Assembly (NCBI GenBank): GCA_019614645.1
Contig: JABWDB010000008.1
Location: 186,001-250,000 of the forward strand
Source of the DNA: Stratiolaelaps scimitus
Taxonomy: Eukaryota; Arthropoda; Arachnida; Mesostigmata; Laelapidae
Length of the DNA: 64,000 nt
Reading direction: 5' to 3'
Shown here: positions 62,363 to 64,000 of the stretch, piece after piece
Position numbering within the stretch: the stretch's first letter is position 1
Layout of the letters: every line of letters begins with the position of its first letter
Translations under genes and position numbers: made by a program
The notes under the pieces: model-generated
Databases searched by the model: none
Told to the model about the DNA's origin: nothing
The model's input: only the letters and a program-made list of their open reading frames with translations

Positions 62363-63245
62363 TCGCAAAAGCATGTACCTCTATCTCTAGGTGTGAATTT
62401 GAATTTCGAAAGTTCGAGCACAAACTTGCGTTTCTCTTTGGTTACTCCTGCAAAAACGCCTGAATCATACGCAGACAACTGAGCATGTTGTCATCGCGAA
62501 ACATCTTCTAGCACCATCCAGCTACACAACAAAAAATGCCAAAAAAAAAAAGCTGAACAAATCATCATTTTTTAGACCATCCAATGGTCCAACAACTTTT
62601 TCTACACTATTCAATATCTACCACCTGCCCCCTCAGCCGAACTCAGCATGAAAATCATTCGGCTGTTTATCGCTTTCCCTCGTTATATTATTAGTTCACA
62701 GCAAACGCCATTCTTCCTATGTTGTCACACCGTATGCGCGGTGCGCCGTACCGCGCCCCGTCGGTCCGCGTTCACATGGCTGCTGAGTTACCGGCTCGTT
62801 CTATCGAGAGTGAGTCAGTCGAATTCAAGAGGCAGCAGTGATTGGAACACTGGTTGAAGGTGGGAACAACGCAACCCAACAACGCTCTTACGGCAGAGGG
62901 AGAGAGAGAGAGAGAGAGCTGCTCGTGAGCACTGAGGGAAAGAGTAGTAGTAATCTGGTGGCGGTGGTGACGACGGTCTACGGCGACGGAATGGGAGGAG
63001 AAGAGAAGGTATAGGGAGGGTATCGCAGACAGCTGCAGCGGCGGGTGGCGGCAGACGACGGCCGCGGGTGGCGGACTCGCGCTGCTCAGTCGCGCTCCGT
63101 GAGTACGGCCGTTGCGCTACGGCTGCTGCTGCTGCTGATGCATCCGTGCTCGTCGCGGTTCGCTCGCTGGACGGAGCGGTCCTAACCCAAACTAGCCAGT
63201 TCGGTCGAATTCAAAGCGCTGACTCCACCGTTCGCTCTGTCGCAT

Positions 63246-63270
63246 TCTCTCTCTCTCTCTCTCTCTCTTT
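63246..63270. repeat. (CT)n microsatellite
   Basis: Uninterrupted CT run. Confidence 0.9.
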
Positions 63271-63983
63271 CTCGAGCACTCGTCTCACGCTCTTGATGTC
63301 CGTCGTTCGCTCCTGCTGCTGCTGCTGCAACTACAGACTACAGTCCGCACTCGCGGTCGGCGGATGGACGCACCCGACGGCCAGTCAGGCCCCGCTGCTG
63401 GTGTGGTCATTCAGTAGTCCAGTGTCTGGTCTATGCGCTCTTCTACCATGAGCGGCGCCGCCGCCGCCGCCACCACCACCGCCGCTGCCGTTGCCGCCGC
63501 CGCCGCAGGCTGTTCTATCCACCACCTTCATCGGTCTCCGTCGGTGGCAGTGCCGCCGCCGCCGCCGCTGCTGCTGCTGCTGCTGCCGGTGGCGGCCGCC
63601 ATCTTGTGCGTGAGGAGCAGCACTCTGCTCTGCGCTCCGCGTCGCCGCCACCGTTGCCGCTCCCCGAAAACCGCGCCGTGCACACCGGATACACAGAATG
63701 CGGCGAGCGGTTGAGCGAGCGACCCACCAAACGACGACCAAACGCAAACTCACACCGCCAGAAGGAGGAGCAGCAGCAGCGTATGCCCCGCCGACAAGAA
63801 GTTGAACAGGCCGACATCTCAGTCGAACATATGTATCAGAGTAAGACATACAGATCGATCTATCCTATCGTGGAAGTTAACACACGGCCATACGATGAGA
63901 GTGAAGCAGCGGCGACGACCCCCCACATTACTTCACTGCACTTCGCCTTCAATCATCGGCCGGCCGGTTAATGCCCAGTGACT

Positions 63984-64000
63984 CTGTGTGTGTGTGTGTG
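63984..64000. repeat. (TG)n microsatellite, cut by window edge
   Basis: TG dinucleotides continue to the last base. Confidence 0.9.

Larger units (their letters stand above)
60524..62895. other. P450 3' region and repeat-rich interval
   Basis: P450 poly(A) signal at 60721-60726. Between about 60.85 and 61.5 kb the minus strand includes ARYLGVHLKGVSQRAIT followed by a stop. That resembles the YLGV segment just after the reverse-transcriptase domain of non-LTR retrotransposons, so a decayed LINE is likely. (CT)n tracts lie at about 61700-61722 and 62310-62362, and a SINE at 62096-62257. Confidence 0.4.
62896..64000. other. GC-rich triplet-repeat region, probable 5' UTR of an off-window gene
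   Basis: Begins with (GA)n at about 62896-62918. It then carries CTG/CAG runs (about 63119-63137, 63313-63329, 63567-63590, 63769-63780), (CT)n at about 63246-63270, and long (GCC)n at about 63452-63515, ending in (TG)n at the window edge. Overlapping frames encode poly-Ala, poly-Leu or poly-Gln on both strands, so no frame can be chosen. The composition is typical of a 5' UTR or first exon of a regulatory gene on the plus strand. Confidence 0.4.

Noticed and set aside
63385..63849. Poly-Ala, poly-Gln and Gly-rich frames on both strands
   Set aside because: All frames are produced by triplet repeats, so none can be preferred.

Overview
This is a eukaryotic nuclear window. Its genes are split by short GT-AG introns (often 60-800 bp), coding exons are isolated, there are many AT and CT microsatellites, and there are dispersed copies of a tRNA-derived SINE. 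Gene content and intron style fit an arthropod; a chelicerate such as a mite or tick is my best guess, but the sequence alone does not prove it. No bacterial, plasmid or CRISPR features were seen. I rebuilt the genes by hand from homology and splice-site phase. Models were trusted most where all exon phases joined without error.

Layout, left to right: HEATR6-like gene (minus, 2933 to 430, runs off the left edge); thymine-DNA glycosylase TDG (minus, 7612-5361, 6 exons, 277 aa); COG5 (plus, 9206-15755, 14 exons, 834 aa, one GC-AG intron); a Y-box-like cold-shock-domain protein (minus, 18933-16717, 3 exons, 235 aa); an unrecognised basic coiled-coil protein (plus, about 20726-24334); a tentative low-complexity gene (minus, 28390-27710); an intronless EF-hand neuronal-calcium-sensor-like gene (plus, 35222-35785, 187 aa); fibrillarin (minus, 48196-45669) whose central exons are absent here; fukutin-related protein FKRP (plus, 49435-52246, 4 exons, 543 aa); a Ly6/uPAR-type GPI-anchored protein (minus, 56622-54053, 3 exons, 182 aa); and a cytochrome P450 (plus, 58612-60523, 2 exons, 495 aa). 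The right end (about 62.9-64 kb) is GC-rich and full of triplet repeats, like the 5' end of a gene lying beyond the window.

The genes are housekeeping or single-copy cell-biology genes and do not form a pathway or operon. Three divergent pairs (TDG/COG5, cold-shock/coiled-coil, fibrillarin/FKRP) have start codons 1.2-1.8 kb apart and may share promoter regions. DNA demethylation/repair (TDG), Golgi tethering (COG5), Golgi dystroglycan glycosylation (FKRP), rRNA 2'-O-methylation (fibrillarin) and ER oxidation (P450) are represented. The 28-45 kb interval is largely non-coding, with microsatellites, a long perfect inverted repeat and SINE fragments.

The most notable observations are the fibrillarin gene lacking its SAM-binding half, a P450 with a non-canonical I-helix, a cold-shock protein with a His/Cys-bearing tail in place of the usual basic/acidic islands, the unrecognised coiled-coil gene, and the tRNA-headed SINE family.
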